Assembly: GCA_024180945.1 (NCBI GenBank)
Contig: JAKSGN010000036.1
Location: 1-64,000 of the forward strand
Length of the DNA: 64,000 nucleotides
DNA from: Macrophomina tecta
Lineage: Eukaryota; Ascomycota; Dothideomycetes; Botryosphaeriales; Botryosphaeriaceae
Direction of reading: 5' to 3'
Every line of letters starts with the position of its first letter. Position 1 is the first letter of the stretch. The position numbers were made by a program, and so were the translations under genes. Under the pieces are notes generated by a model. It saw nothing but the letters and a program-made list of their open reading frames with translations. It was not told where the DNA came from and ran no database searches. Shown one piece after another: positions 43,400 to 55,379 of this stretch.

Positions 43400-46300
43400 T
43401 CTCTAGTAGGGTTTCTTTCTTTCTATTTAATTAGATACTTAAATTAATCGTTAATCTAGTCTCTATTAAGGATTTTTTTTACTAGCTATTCTCTATCGGC
43501 GTTCTCGGGGTATATTTTGATTTTTAAGTTAGGTTCGGCGTTACTATATACGGGTTCGAGTAAAGAAATATAGAAAACTAAGTATATATCTATTCGTTCT
43601 AGTAATTTAAGTTTAAAGAAAATAGGTAAAAGTTTTTTCTTAATTTAGTAGGGTCCGATCTTCTTATAGTCTAATTTATCATTCGATCGTATTGTTTTAA
43701 TATTTTTTCTAAGGAGCTAGACTTTTATTCCCCTTTTTTAGGAGCGGTAACGCCTGGCGCCGTCTATCGTAGTATATAGCTATTTAGTATACGATAAATT
43801 TAATATCTCGAGCTAGTTTCTAGTATAATTCGCGTAGCTAATCTATCCTAAGTATAGCTTTTTAGATAAGTACTTCGTAGATCTAAGATTCTCTAAAAGC
43901 GGTAGAATTAAATCCGTAGTTAGTGTAGAAGGGTGTGGTTTATATAGCTTCTATTAATATACTATTATACGCGTATTAGGCTAGCGGTAGGAGTTCGACC
44001 TAGTTATTTTATCTATAGTTTAGATAGAATCTTAGATACTACTCTAGCATCTAGTTAATTCGTTCTGTTTATTCGTTGGTTTACGAGTATACCATTATTA
44101 ATATCTTATATTTAGTTCCTAGTTTATGGACTAAGGTTTACTAGAACTTAGCTCTAAATCGTAGGTTCTAGTTTATAATTAGTTTCTTGGGCATCCCGTG
44201 GTGGGCGAAAATATATCTAAGAAAGAGATAGGCGTAGCCCTCCGCTCTAATTTTCTTATTATAAGGAATGAAGTATGCCTATTTTATTAGACGATCGACG
44301 ATAACTAGAATAGCGTTATATCGTATTTTAGTTACGGGGTCTACTAAAATTAGCAGGTCGGTAATAAAATCTATTATAACTAATTCCTAGGGTTTAGTTA
44401 GCGTTATAATAAGCTATAGTTATTCGTATAGTACGTATCATGCCGCCTTGTTTTTTACGTATTTATCGTATTTTTAAATAACTTTTTCTACTATTTTTCT
44501 TATTCGGGGAAAATAGAAGTATCTTATAAGTCGTTCTAAGGTTCTTATAATTCCTAGGTATTCGTAAACTACGGACTTATAGTATTTCTTTATTAGCCGT
44601 TTGCGTAGAGGTATTAGTACGTAAATTTTTCTACGGAATAGTATATTACCTCTATAATCTTAGACTAGGTCGAGATCGTTATATTCGGGGGTATTTATTC
44701 GTTATAGTAGTTTCTAGAATAGCGGGTTATTATTATATTTTCTTTAGATAATTTATTTTTAAGTAGCGGTGTCGTCTTTTTCTTTATTTACTACTTCTTT
44801 CGTAGTTTCTTTTAGTATAGGCGTAGGTTCTTCGTCTTATAGTTTCTCGTTATCTTTAGGTTTCTATTCGGGCGTTAGGGCTCTCGGGGGCTCGTTATCG
44901 TCGATAGGGCTTTTTAGTCTTATAATAGGTACTAGTATTTATTCTTTCTATAGTGCGTCGAGTTCTTCGATGATTTGGGGGCGGTTAGAGCCTAATATAC
45001 TATTATTATTTTATCTAAGTACTATTAGCGATAATTTCGGCTTTTCTTTTACGTAATTAGCTTTATAGCTAAGTACGTTTACCTTACCGTTTTCGTTTCC
45101 TTTACGGTAGTAGATCTTAAAGTAGAAGGGGGCGAGTTATTCTATCTATTATACTTATCTCCTATTTAATATCTTAGTAGTTATAAAGTATTCTAGGTTC
45201 TTATAATCTAAATATACCGTAATTTTGTAGTTGGCTTTCTTAAGGTAATATCGCTATTTCTTAAATACTATAATAATTGCGAGTAGTTTTTTATTATATA
45301 TCTCGTAGTTAAGTTCTACAGGTAATATTTTACGAAAGTAGTACGCGATAGGGTATAATCTTCTCTTATTATCTAGCTAGCTAAGAGTAGCGCTAATAGC
45401 GTAGTCGAATACGTTAGTTTTAAGATAGAGGGGCTTATTAGAATTGAATATAATTAATATAGGGGCTTCTATAAAGGCTCTTTTAAGTTAGTTAAATGCT
45501 TTCTATTATAGTTCTTTCTAGGCGAATAAGGTATCTTTTTAGGTAAGTCGGATTAGCGGTTTAGCTATATAGAAGTATTATTCGATAAACTACTAGTAGA
45601 AGTTAGTAAATTCTAGAAAGGCTTATACTTCTTTAACGTTTCTTAGTTTAGGCTATTTTAGGATATCTTCTATCTTTCTTAGGTCTATAACTACTTTCCC
45701 TAGTTCGATAATAAAGTCTAGGAATTTAATCTTCTAGGTATAGAAGGTATATTTTTTTAGTTTAACTAAGAGGCTATATTCGAGTAGTTTCTAGAGAACC
45801 TTAGAGATGTGTTTCTTATATTCTTCTAGGGTTTTCGAGTAAATTAGGATATCGTTAAGATAAGCTATATAGAATCTATCTAGGTATTCGCGTAGAACGT
45901 AGTTAATAAGGGCTTAGAACGTAGTAGAAGCGTTAATAAGTCTAAAAAATATTACTAAATATTCGTATAGGCCGTATCGAGTTCGGAATATAGTTTTCTA
46001 TTTATATTCTTTTTTAATTTAGATAAGGTAATATCCGTTCTGTAGGTCTAGTTTAGTAAAGAACCGTACTTCTAAGAGGCGATTTCTTAGTTTATTAATA
46101 TAGAGTAGAGGGTAGCGGTTCTTAATAGTAATATCGTTTAAAGATCTATAATCTACGTAGAGGCGTAACTTACCTCTTAGTTTTAGTACAAAGAGAACGG
46201 GTAATCTTACTAAAGACTAAGAGGGTCGAATATATTCTTTCTTTAATAATAGATCTAGGTATTCTCTTATCGCTTATAATTCTTTTTCTAATATTAGGTA

Positions 46301-47034
46301 TAATGGCCTAAATCGAGGTTTAGTATCCGGTTTTAGATTAATCTCGTAGTTCTATAGTTAGTATTTTAGTAGCGCGTCTTTAATCTTTTCTCTAAAAATC
46401 TCCTTAAACCGGTAGTATTCCTTAGAAATGCCATTAAGGTACTATTCGTGTATTCTAGTAGGGTTATCTCCCTCTATAAGTATTAGATAGTCTAGTTCTT
46501 CTCGTCTAGTAGCGCTAATCTATTAGGTTTATTCTTTATTTATAGTAGTAGGGCGGTACTATATTATTCTAATTACTTACCCCTTCTTTCGTGTCCTTTT
46601 TAGCGTAGCTTTCGAGATTAGGCTTACATAGGTAATAGATTTAGCTATAGTACGTAATTTCTATTCTAGTTCTTTTTAATTTTATTTTCTAGACTTAAGA
46701 ATAATTTCTTCGTTATCTTAGTCGTATTATACTTTCTATTTCTTTTACTAAGGAATGCCGAGAATAATATCGTACTTAGAAATCTTAGTAACGTCTAAAT
46801 AGATGCATTCCCTATAGTCTTTATACTTAAGAATTAGTTTTAGGGTTTTAATAATTACCTTTCTATCTCTAAAGAAGCTAGGTAATCTATTAATTATTTT
46901 TAGCTAATAGAATTAGTTCTTTTCTTAGGGTTTTAGATTAGCTTTTTCTATAAATTAGTTTAAGACGTAGTTCTCTTATAATACTAAGTCGATAAGAGTA
47001 AGAGCTCGGCGTTCGTTAATCTTTATTATAATAA
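43400..47034 (-). pseudogene. E2 pol: protease end, RT, RNase H, integrase
   Basis: Minus-strand reading. The protease tail and link ISKYDIILGIP are at about 46770-46738. The reverse transcriptase has [10 protein letters not shown] (one Asp of YLDD changed to Asn) near 45880-45840. RNase H lies at 45450-45150 and integrase at about 44600-44000. RIP-type stops are found throughout. The ORF calls on the opposite strand (for example 44769-45056) are shadows. Confidence 0.82.
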
Positions 47035-47039
47035 CCTAG

Positions 47040-47821
47040 TGTAACGGCAGCCTCTTCTACTAGGCTTTAGAATCGCCTAGCAGGGTTAAGTAGCTAAAGG
47101 GTTTACCTTAAAAAACAAGAGAAGAGTAAAGAATTAAAACGACGGTAGTAATTACGTAATATATCGGTGCGCGGTACGCGTTAGGCTTATTACCTCTAAT
47201 AGGGTTATATTAGAACTTTAAGTTAACTACGAAGGTTAAGATACTATCTAAAGAGTATATCTATATACTATATAAGAGTTGTATTAATCTATAGATAGTA
47301 AAGAATAGTTAGAATCCTTTATTATCTATACGTAGTAGAGAATAATCGCGATCCTTCGTTATCTAGCAGGCCCGGTAGGTCTTACGTAACTTAGGCGCTA
47401 AGGTCTATTTCCTAGAATCCGACTTTTACATCGGTTAAAAGAGTATTATACCGCTAGACTATCGTCCCTTAGACCGTATAAGTTATTTAACTTTCTCCCG
47501 TTCGTTTCTCTTAGCCCGAAGCCGGTTTCCGGGATTCGTAATTCTTCCCTTGGGGACATTCTTCCCCTACGGGAGTTCGACCTAGTCGGTATTCCCGTGG
47601 TTTTACTATACCGTGTGGGCGCTATTCCCGTACGGGCTTCCGCTACTACCTTTTCTAGGCCCGTACGCGCCGTTCTCCCTCGAGGCTATTTTTCCCGTAC
47701 GGGCGCGCCGATATTATAGCTCTATTATTCTTACGGGTTCTTAGCCCCTGCGGTGCCTTTTCCCGTGCGGGCTTTCTATCCGTGGGGTCGTAAAGCCCTT
47801 ATTCCTCTAGGGTTTGTAATA
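47040..47821 (-). repeat. Element B 3' LTR (left)
   Basis: Starts tgtaacggcagcc, ends tttgtaata. It contains the tRNA-like segment (A box complement at 47451-47461) and a cluster of cccgtacggg-type palindromes at about 47625-47780. On the element side the purine tract reads agagggggggtag on the minus strand. Confidence 0.92.
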
Positions 47822-47922
47822 CTACCCCCCCTCTTAAGGATCTTCGGCCCGAAGATTTATTCGTTTATCTATATCTTATATTTCCTTCGTTCTTTCTTTC
47901 TTTTCTTTAGTAAAGCTTTATA

Positions 47923-48658
47923 ATGCCTTCGAAATGTAAGCGTACTAAACAGGTTCTTCTAGGTAAGCATATTAATCGCGAGAATTACGCGATACCCGTT
48001 TCTTATTCTTTCTATTTGCTCCTAGCCTCTAAGGGTAAGTCCGTGGAGTATTAAATAGATATTAAGAGTTCTTCTCGCTATAGAGAGTACGCGCGCCGTA
48101 AACGAACTACTTATAATAGAAAAGGTCTCGACGCTATAAATTATATACTTCTCCTCTGCTGTTCTTTACTATTACTAACGTTCGTCCTTAGTTAACCGTC
48201 TTGATCGGGCGCGTGCTAAAGTGCGTGTGGACCGGGAGGAAGCCCGTAAGGCTATATAGGCCGTAATAGCCCGTTTATCTCGTTTAGAGAAGTAAGAGGA
48301 CCTCTTAGAGCATCGTATCTACTTAATACTTTTAAAGAAGGCTGCGACTATAGAGGAGTTAGAGAAGCTTAATCGTATTAAATCTACTCGTAAGGTTAGG
48401 GGTGCCTCTAACCCTAAAAATACTAAGGAGAAACGATCGCTAAAGCGTTTACATAGCGATGCCTTAGCTAATAACGCTATAGAGTCGTTCTAGTCTATTA
48501 GGTCTCCTAGCATTAGTTTGGGTTCTACGCCTCCCGAGGATTCTAGTTTAGTTAATTAGGCGCGGTTATCTCCGTTTTCTAACTTTAATTTTAGGTTCTT
48601 CGTGTATAACGAGTCGGCGGTGTTAGTCGATCTAGGTTTCAGCGATAGAACTTATTAA
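47923..48658 (+). pseudogene. Antisense coiled-coil ORF of element B, with probable intron
   Basis: ATG at 47923 follows a pyrimidine-rich leader (ttctttctttcttttctttag). Exon 1 reads MPSKCKRTKQVLLGKHINR on to about KGLDAINY, with one stop (TAA). Exon 2 (48192-48658) reads NRLDRARAKVRVDREEARKA and on through LKKAATIEELEKLNRI, KEKRSLKRLHSDALA and an acidic Ser-rich tail to FSDRTY. It holds four internal stops, all explained by CAG/CAA or TGG turned to TAG/TAA. Between the exons, tactaac (48173-48179) and cttag (ending 48191) look like a fungal branch site and 3' splice site. It is opposite in sense to pol and starts ~100 bp from the LTR. The function is unknown. Confidence 0.7.
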
Positions 48659-48699
48659 TAAGTTCTTAATAGTCGTAGAGTTCTAGTAGTTTCTAGGTA

Positions 48700-51600
48700 T
48701 TATCCTAGTCTCCTTTTTATTTAAGGAGGTATCGGAATTAACCATTAATATAGCCGCTGTCTAGGACTTATTCTACGTTTTAGTCTATATTTTCGTTAGT
48801 GTCTAGATTTTCCGGTAGCATTTCTTTCGTTTAGCGTAATAGCGTGGCGTTTTCTAGTGCCGGTTCGAGGAGTAAGACGTGAAATATAGAATATATTCGT
48901 ATAGTATTAGGTAATCTAAGGCGGAAATTAACCTTTCTAATCTATTCTTCGATTTCGAACGGTCCGATTTTCTTAAAGTCTAATTTATTATTCGGCCGCT
49001 TTGTCTTAATATTTTTCCTAAGAAGGTAAACTTTATCCCCCCCCTTTAGCTTTAGTGCCTCTTAGTGCCGTCTATTGTAGTATTTACCCATTTATAGGGC
49101 TACAAATTCGAGGTCTAGATATAGTTATTCGTAGAGTACCTTTAGCTAGTCTACTTTAAGAATTCCTTTTTAGGCTAGGGATTCGCTTAGTATTAGCTCT
49201 TTATAAGCTATAGGCTCGTAACCGTAATTAGCGTAGAACGGGAATTCTTACGTAGCTAACGCTTTCGAGCTGTTATACGCGAACTATACGAGCGGTAGTA
49301 GCTCGACCTAGTTATCTTACGCGTAGTTAAGGTAGTAGCGTAGGTATTATTCTAGTATCTAATTCGTCCGTTCTGTCTATCCATTTGTTTAAGGGTGTGC
49401 CGTGGTCGAGAGCTTATACTTAGTTCTAAGCTAGCGGGTAAGCGTCTACTAGAATTAAAATATAAATAGCCGATCTCTATCTAATACGAGCTCTTCTAGT
49501 AACCCGTAGTTACCGAGGATTATTCTAAGAAACGTATAGGCGAGTTCTTTCGCATTTACCGTCTTAAGATATAGTAAGTAGTATACGTACTTTATTATTC
49601 TATTAACAATAACTAAGATCGAGTTATACTTAACCTTAGTAAGCGGTTCTTCTAACTAGGGTAGGTCCGTAATAAAGTCTAGCGAGATAGATTACTAAGG
49701 GCGCTTCGGTACTAGTAGCGGCTAAAGTAGTCCGTAGGATATATACCTCGCGGCCTTACTTCTAATATAAAGGTCGTATTGCGAGACTACTCGTTAGACG
49801 GTTCTTCTAAGCCCTAGGAAGTAGTAGCTTCTCGTAATTCGCTCTATCGTTTTATCTATTTCTTAATAACCGTGTGCTAGGGCTTTATATATATCTTTTA
49901 CGAGTTCTTCCCGTAGTTTAACCGGAACGTAGACTAATTCTAAAAATAGAATTATACTATCTACGTTTCTAGTTACTTAGGGGTCGTTATCGAGTTCTTT
50001 AATTTCTTAAGTTATTACGTTATTTATGTAGGCTTCTCGGATCTTCTACTCCTATTCGTTGCCTTCGAGGCGTATCGCTAGGGCGAATAGTCCGACTAGG
50101 GTAAGCGAGTTATCTAGTTCTTCCTTAAGCTACGTTTGTCCTAGGCTATAAATAGCTATAATCTAGCGGCTACGGCTAGCGGGTATAAGAGACCCGTTCT
50201 CCTACATATTAAGTATTATAGGTTGCGGACCTAGCTTTTCTTCGATATAGTCGGCTCGTTTGCTTAACGCGTTAGCGCGAGCGTTCTTAGATCCCTTTCT
50301 ATAGGTAATCTTTATATTATAGGACGCTAGTTCTTTAGCCTACTAAACCTATCGTCAGTTTAGTTCCTTAGTAGTAGTAAAGTACGAGAGGTTCTTATAG
50401 TTATAGTAGACTATAATCTAGTGCTTAGTGCCTTCGAGGTAGTATCTCTATTCTTTAAAAGCCGTAACTATGGCTAAGAGTTCTTTATTATAGACGTCGT
50501 AGTTTTTCTTAGTAGGTATTATTTTTCTTAAGTAGTAGGCGATGGGATATAGTCTACCTTCTTCGTCCGGCTAACTAAGTACGGCTTCTATAGCGTAGTC
50601 TAAAGCGTTAGTCTCTACCGTAATCAGTAGATCTAAGTTATAGAGCCCTAGAACCGGTACTTCTATAAATATCTACTTTAGTAAGTCGAACGCTCGTTAT
50701 TATCTTTCTTTCTATATAAACCCATGTTCCTTTTTAGTAATATCCGTTAGAGGTACCGCTATTTTAGCGTAGTTCTTTATAAACTTTCGATAGAAGTTAG
50801 TAAATCCGAGAAAGAATTATACTTCTTTAACGGTTCGCGGTATCGGCTAGTCTTTAATTGCGTCTAGTTTCTTATCGTCCATGCCGATATATCCTAGGGT
50901 AATAATAAACCCTAGGTATTCTATCTTTTATATATACTACTCGCTCTTTTTTAGGGCTACTTAGAGATTTCGTTCGTCTAAGATCTTTAGGACTTTTTTT
51001 ACGTGCTTAGTGTGTTCCTCGAGCGTTTCTGAGTATATTAGGATATTATCTAGGTAAGCCAAGGCGAATACATCCAAATACGGACGTAGGGTATTATTAA
51101 CTAAGCTCTAGAAGGTAGCCGGTACGTTAGTAAGCCTAAAAGATATTACTATATACTCGTAATATCTAAATCGCGTTCGGAACGCCGTCTTCTATTCTTT
51201 ATCTTTCTTAATATAAACTAGGTAGTAACCTTCTCGGAGGTCTAGTTTTATAAAGAACTTAGCGTTACGAAGCTTATCCTATAACTTATTAATATAAGAT
51301 AGTAGATATCGATTCTTAACCGTAATATCGTTTAGCTATTAGTAGTCGATATAAAGGCAGAGCTTGCTATTCTTTTTTAGAATGAATAGAATAGGGTATC
51401 CTACTAGCGATTATAAGGGTCGTATATATTCTCGTTCTAGGTTTTTATTAATATATTTCCGTAATGCTTCGGCCTCTGTCTTAGATAAGGAGTAAATGGG
51501 CTTAAAAGTAGATTATATTCCTAGGAGTAAGGGTATCTTATAATTCTATAGCTAATACTTTAGTAGTTATTCTTTACCTCTTTCTTAGAATATTCTCGGT

Positions 51601-54560
51601 ATATTCTAGAATTCCTATAGGACTATCTCTAATTCCGGTATAGGTACTAATTTATTCTTAGTAGGCCTTATAATTTCGCTAAGGTCTATACTAACCTTAG
51701 CTACCGAAATACCTTTATCGTTATAGCTCTTATACCCGAGGGAACTAGTATCTACTTTATCCGGGTAGCCGTATTATCTATTAAGCCTCTAGGGGCAGTC
51801 TCCTTTAACTAGCTTTAGGCTATTCTTATCCTTGTCCGTAAGGCCCCGTGTTATACGAGTAAGGGTTTTCTACTCGGTATCTTTACTAGGTCTTACGTAA
51901 ATTATATAGGCCTTTTCCCCTCATCTTATTATAAGTTTTAGCGCTTAATAGCTAATAGTCTTAATATCTACGGGTACGTTATTATCCCGCTATCTTAGCT
52001 CGAAGGTTTCGCTCTAGCTTCTAGGCTCTAGCATTTTTTTCTAGCTCTATTAGCTTCTTCTTACCGTTGCGAGGTGGCGTCTATAGTATTTATTAGAGAA
52101 CGTAATAGTCTCTATTCTCTAGCTAATATATAGCTCGTAAGTCTTTAGCTACGGTATCCCTAGGATAATATTATATTCGGGGATTATTATTACGTCGAGG
52201 TTAATTCGTTCTCAGTAATTACCGACGGTAAGGGGTGCTTCCCCTATCTTAATTCTTATCTAGCTATTTCCGTATTCCGCTAGGGAGCCGTCCACTGTGC
52301 TTAGCCGATAAGAATAATTCTTAGCTTACTAGGGTAGTTAATTCTTAACGATAAACTTAGGGTTAACGAATACGCCTTATGCGCCGCTATTAATTATAGC
52401 CATTGCCTTTTTCCCGTAGAATATAACTGGGATATATAAAAGTCGATATAGGTTTAATTCGGTAGGTATAATTCCGTTCGCTATACGTATAACCTAGTTA
52501 AGGAACCTATTTAATGGCCCCTCCTAGGGTTTCTATCTAGGGGAGCCGTCTAGTTTTTTAACGTTGGTCGTCCCGCTATTTTGTAACGGATATATTCGTT
52601 CTATTCGTTTACTAGAATTGGCGTGTTTTTCTATTATATCTATCTACCGTGTTTAATTAGTCGTCTCTAGTAGATCCACCCGTTTCGGACCTAATACTAG
52701 AAGGTAGGCATATCGTATTTTTCGTAGGATATCTATTATAAGGTACTCCTGTCTCTAGTTACTATACCGTACTAACAGAGGGTATAGGCTATATTACGGA
52801 GGTATTATAGGTCTTATTATCGTCGCGCCCCCTATGCCTCGTTCTCTAGCTAAAATGCGAGTCTATCGGCCGTCTCGAGTAGTAATTCTTTCTAGGGGTT
52901 CTAGGTATCGTCTTACTATACGCGCGCGTATATCTTTCCTTGCTGTACCTTGTATTACTACGTCCCGAGGTTAATTATAGGGCCTAGAATCTAGGTAACC
53001 GTAGGTTCTAGGCTATTAGTAATGCGGCGTATTTCTCCGTATCGGGTTAGGTATTTAGTTATTCTTATAAGTATAGCTTCGTCTTGCTATTACTTATTAT
53101 TAGTCGTACTTAACTCTAGGGTACTATCGTATAGTTCCCCCGTATCGCTATCGACTAGGTTCTCGTCATTAGAAAAGGCTTTAATAAGCTTTTCCTCTAT
53201 TCTTAGAGTCGCATTAACGTGTCGTAGCTCCTTAGGGTACTAGCCTATAGCATCCTTATCGCTCTAGTAAGTAGTATAGTTATTATTATAGTAGGCCGTC
53301 TAGCTAAGCCTCTAATACTCGGGGCCCTAGCTTTCTTCGCATTACTTATCGAATTCGGCGAAGGGGTTTTCTTATTTAGTAACCGTAGAGACTTCTCGGC
53401 TTTTTAGTTCTTATATCGTAGCCGAGACTTATTTATTCTTCTTAAGGTAGTAGTGTGTCTTCTTCTAAGTCTTATTATAGTAGACGTATAGTTCTTTTTC
53501 GAACCTTTATTTTTACTTTAGGGTCTATTCTTTACGTCGTTTTCCCTTATAGCCGTTATTCTTTTTCCTATAGTAGTTGTCCTTTTTAGGTGGGTCGTTT
53601 CGGCGGTTAATATTATCTAGCTCTATAGCATCTCCTCCTTCTTAAGTATATCTAGGGCGCGCTAGGCGCGAAGTGTTAGCTTTATAGTTTACCTTATACT
53701 TCTCGGATTGGCGCTCGAAGAGGCGGTTATCGTATTTAATAGCTAGCTTAATAAGCTCGTCTAGGGTCTTAGAATCGTCTTATATTATAAGTTAGTCTTT
53801 AACCCTTTCCTTAAGTCCTCGGTAGTAGTGGTCTATAAGGGCGCGGTCGGACTAGTCGTCTAGGTATACTACGGCCTTCTAGAATTCTATAGTATAGTCC
53901 GCTACTAAGGTCTTTTAGTAGATATTTATAACGGCTCGTCGGGCCTTATTAACCTTATTAAGGTCTCCGAAGCTTTGCTTAATTTAAGTTACGAAGTGCT
54001 TATAGCTACTAAAGACTTTCTTAGTATTCTTCTTACGTACTTCTAGTTCTTTCTCTATTTAGTCTCTAAGGTAGGGCTCGAACTATTATACCGTAATATC
54101 GCGGAGGTAGGTAGCTGCGAATATTATCTTTTTATTATCGGTAGGGAAGTCTCTAGAGTTAAAGAAAAAGTATAGGTCGAGTTACGAGAGAAAGATCTAG
54201 AGCTTCTTTTAATTACTATAGAATAGATCTAGCTTAGCCGTCTTCGTACTTTTATTAGGAGGTTAAGTCGATGTTAATACCGGAGTATAAACAAGTACCG
54301 GGGTAGGGGTTATTAGAATGGCTTAGTTACGAAGTTCGCCTATTTATTAATAGAGCTGGGTGTTCTCGTTAATCTACTCCTAGAGTTATCTACGTAGTTC
54401 GCCGATCTAGCCTTATATGTCTTAAATAACCTAAAAGAGGTCGGCTATAGTTAGTTATAGGGGACCGTTGTTATTTATATCGACGTCGTTTATTATATTA
54501 CTTAGTTAGTGTTAAGTATTGAGTAATACTATCTTATCGTTAAGCGTTCTTCTTCTCGGA
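48700..54560 (-). pseudogene. Element B gag-pol, RIP-mutated
   Basis: Minus strand. Gag is at about 54500-53300. The protease reads AIINSG (DSG with Asp to Asn) near 52400-52370, with a YNIILGIP link near 52170. Reverse transcriptase is at 51500-50900, with [14 protein letters not shown] near 51080-51040. RNase H is at about 50700-50300, and integrase at 50200-49200. Element A (31966-36406) is the same family and aligns along gag to RNase H. Confidence 0.82.
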
Positions 54561-54592
54561 ACTACCTTTTCTTATAAGAATAGTAGTTAAAG

Positions 54593-55374
54593 TGTAACGG
54601 CGGCCTCTTCTACTAGGCTTTAGAATCGCCTAGTAGGGTTAGGTAGCTAAAGGGTTTACCTTAAAGAATAAGAGAAGGGTAAAGAATTAGAATAACGGTA
54701 GTAATTATATAATATATCGGTACGCGGTACGCGTTAGGCTTATTATCTCTAATAGGGTTATATTAGAACTTTAAGTTAACTACGAAGGTTAAGATACTAT
54801 CTAAAGAGTATATCTATATACTATATAAGAGTTATATTAATCTATAGATAGTAAAGAATAGTTAAAATCCTTTATTATCTATATATAGTAGAGGATAATC
54901 GCGATCCTTCGTTATCTAGCAGGCCCGGTGGGTCTTATATAACTTAGGCGCTAAGGTCTATTTTCTAGAATCCGACTTTTATATCGGTTAAGGGAGTATT
55001 ATACCGCTAGACTATCGTTTCTTAGACCGTATAAGTTATCCGACTTTCTCCCGTCCGTTCCTCTTAGCCCGAAGCCGGTTTCCGGGATTCGTAATTCTTC
55101 CCTTGGGGACATTCTTCCCCTACGGGAGTTCGACCTAGTCGGTATTCCCGTGGTTTTACTATACCGTGTGGGCGCTATTCCCGTACGGGCTTCCGCTACT
55201 ACCTTTTCTAGGCCCGTACGCGCCGTTCTCCCTCGAGGCTGTTTTTCCCGTGCGGGCGCGCCGGTGTTACGGCTCTATTATTCTTACGGGTTCTTAGTCC
55301 CTGCGGTGCCTTTTCCCGTACGGGCTTTCTATTCGTAGGGTCGTAAAGCCCTTGTTCCTCTAGGGTTCGTAATA
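54593..55374 (-). repeat. Element B 5' LTR (right)
   Basis: 782 bp, same length as the left LTR. It starts tgtaacggcggcc and ends ttcgtaata. The tRNA-like segment lies at about 54965-55021. The small + strand ORF at 55150-55338 is only an artefact of the palindrome-rich LTR. Confidence 0.92.
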
Positions 55375-55379
55375 CCTAG

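Larger units (their letters stand above)
47040..55374 (-). mobile_element. Gypsy element B (family 1), complete but RIP-mutated, nested in E2
   Basis: Two 782-bp direct LTRs (47040-47821 and 54593-55374) with target-site duplication cctag (47035-47039 and 55375-55379). At 8335 bp it is the full-length reference for family 1. Gag-pol is on the minus strand, and an antisense ORF lies next to the 3' LTR. Confidence 0.94.

Noticed and set aside
44769..45056. 95-codon Ser/Phe-rich + strand ORF
   Set aside because: Antisense to E2 pol and not in the antisense-ORF position; low-complexity reading of RIP-mutated DNA.
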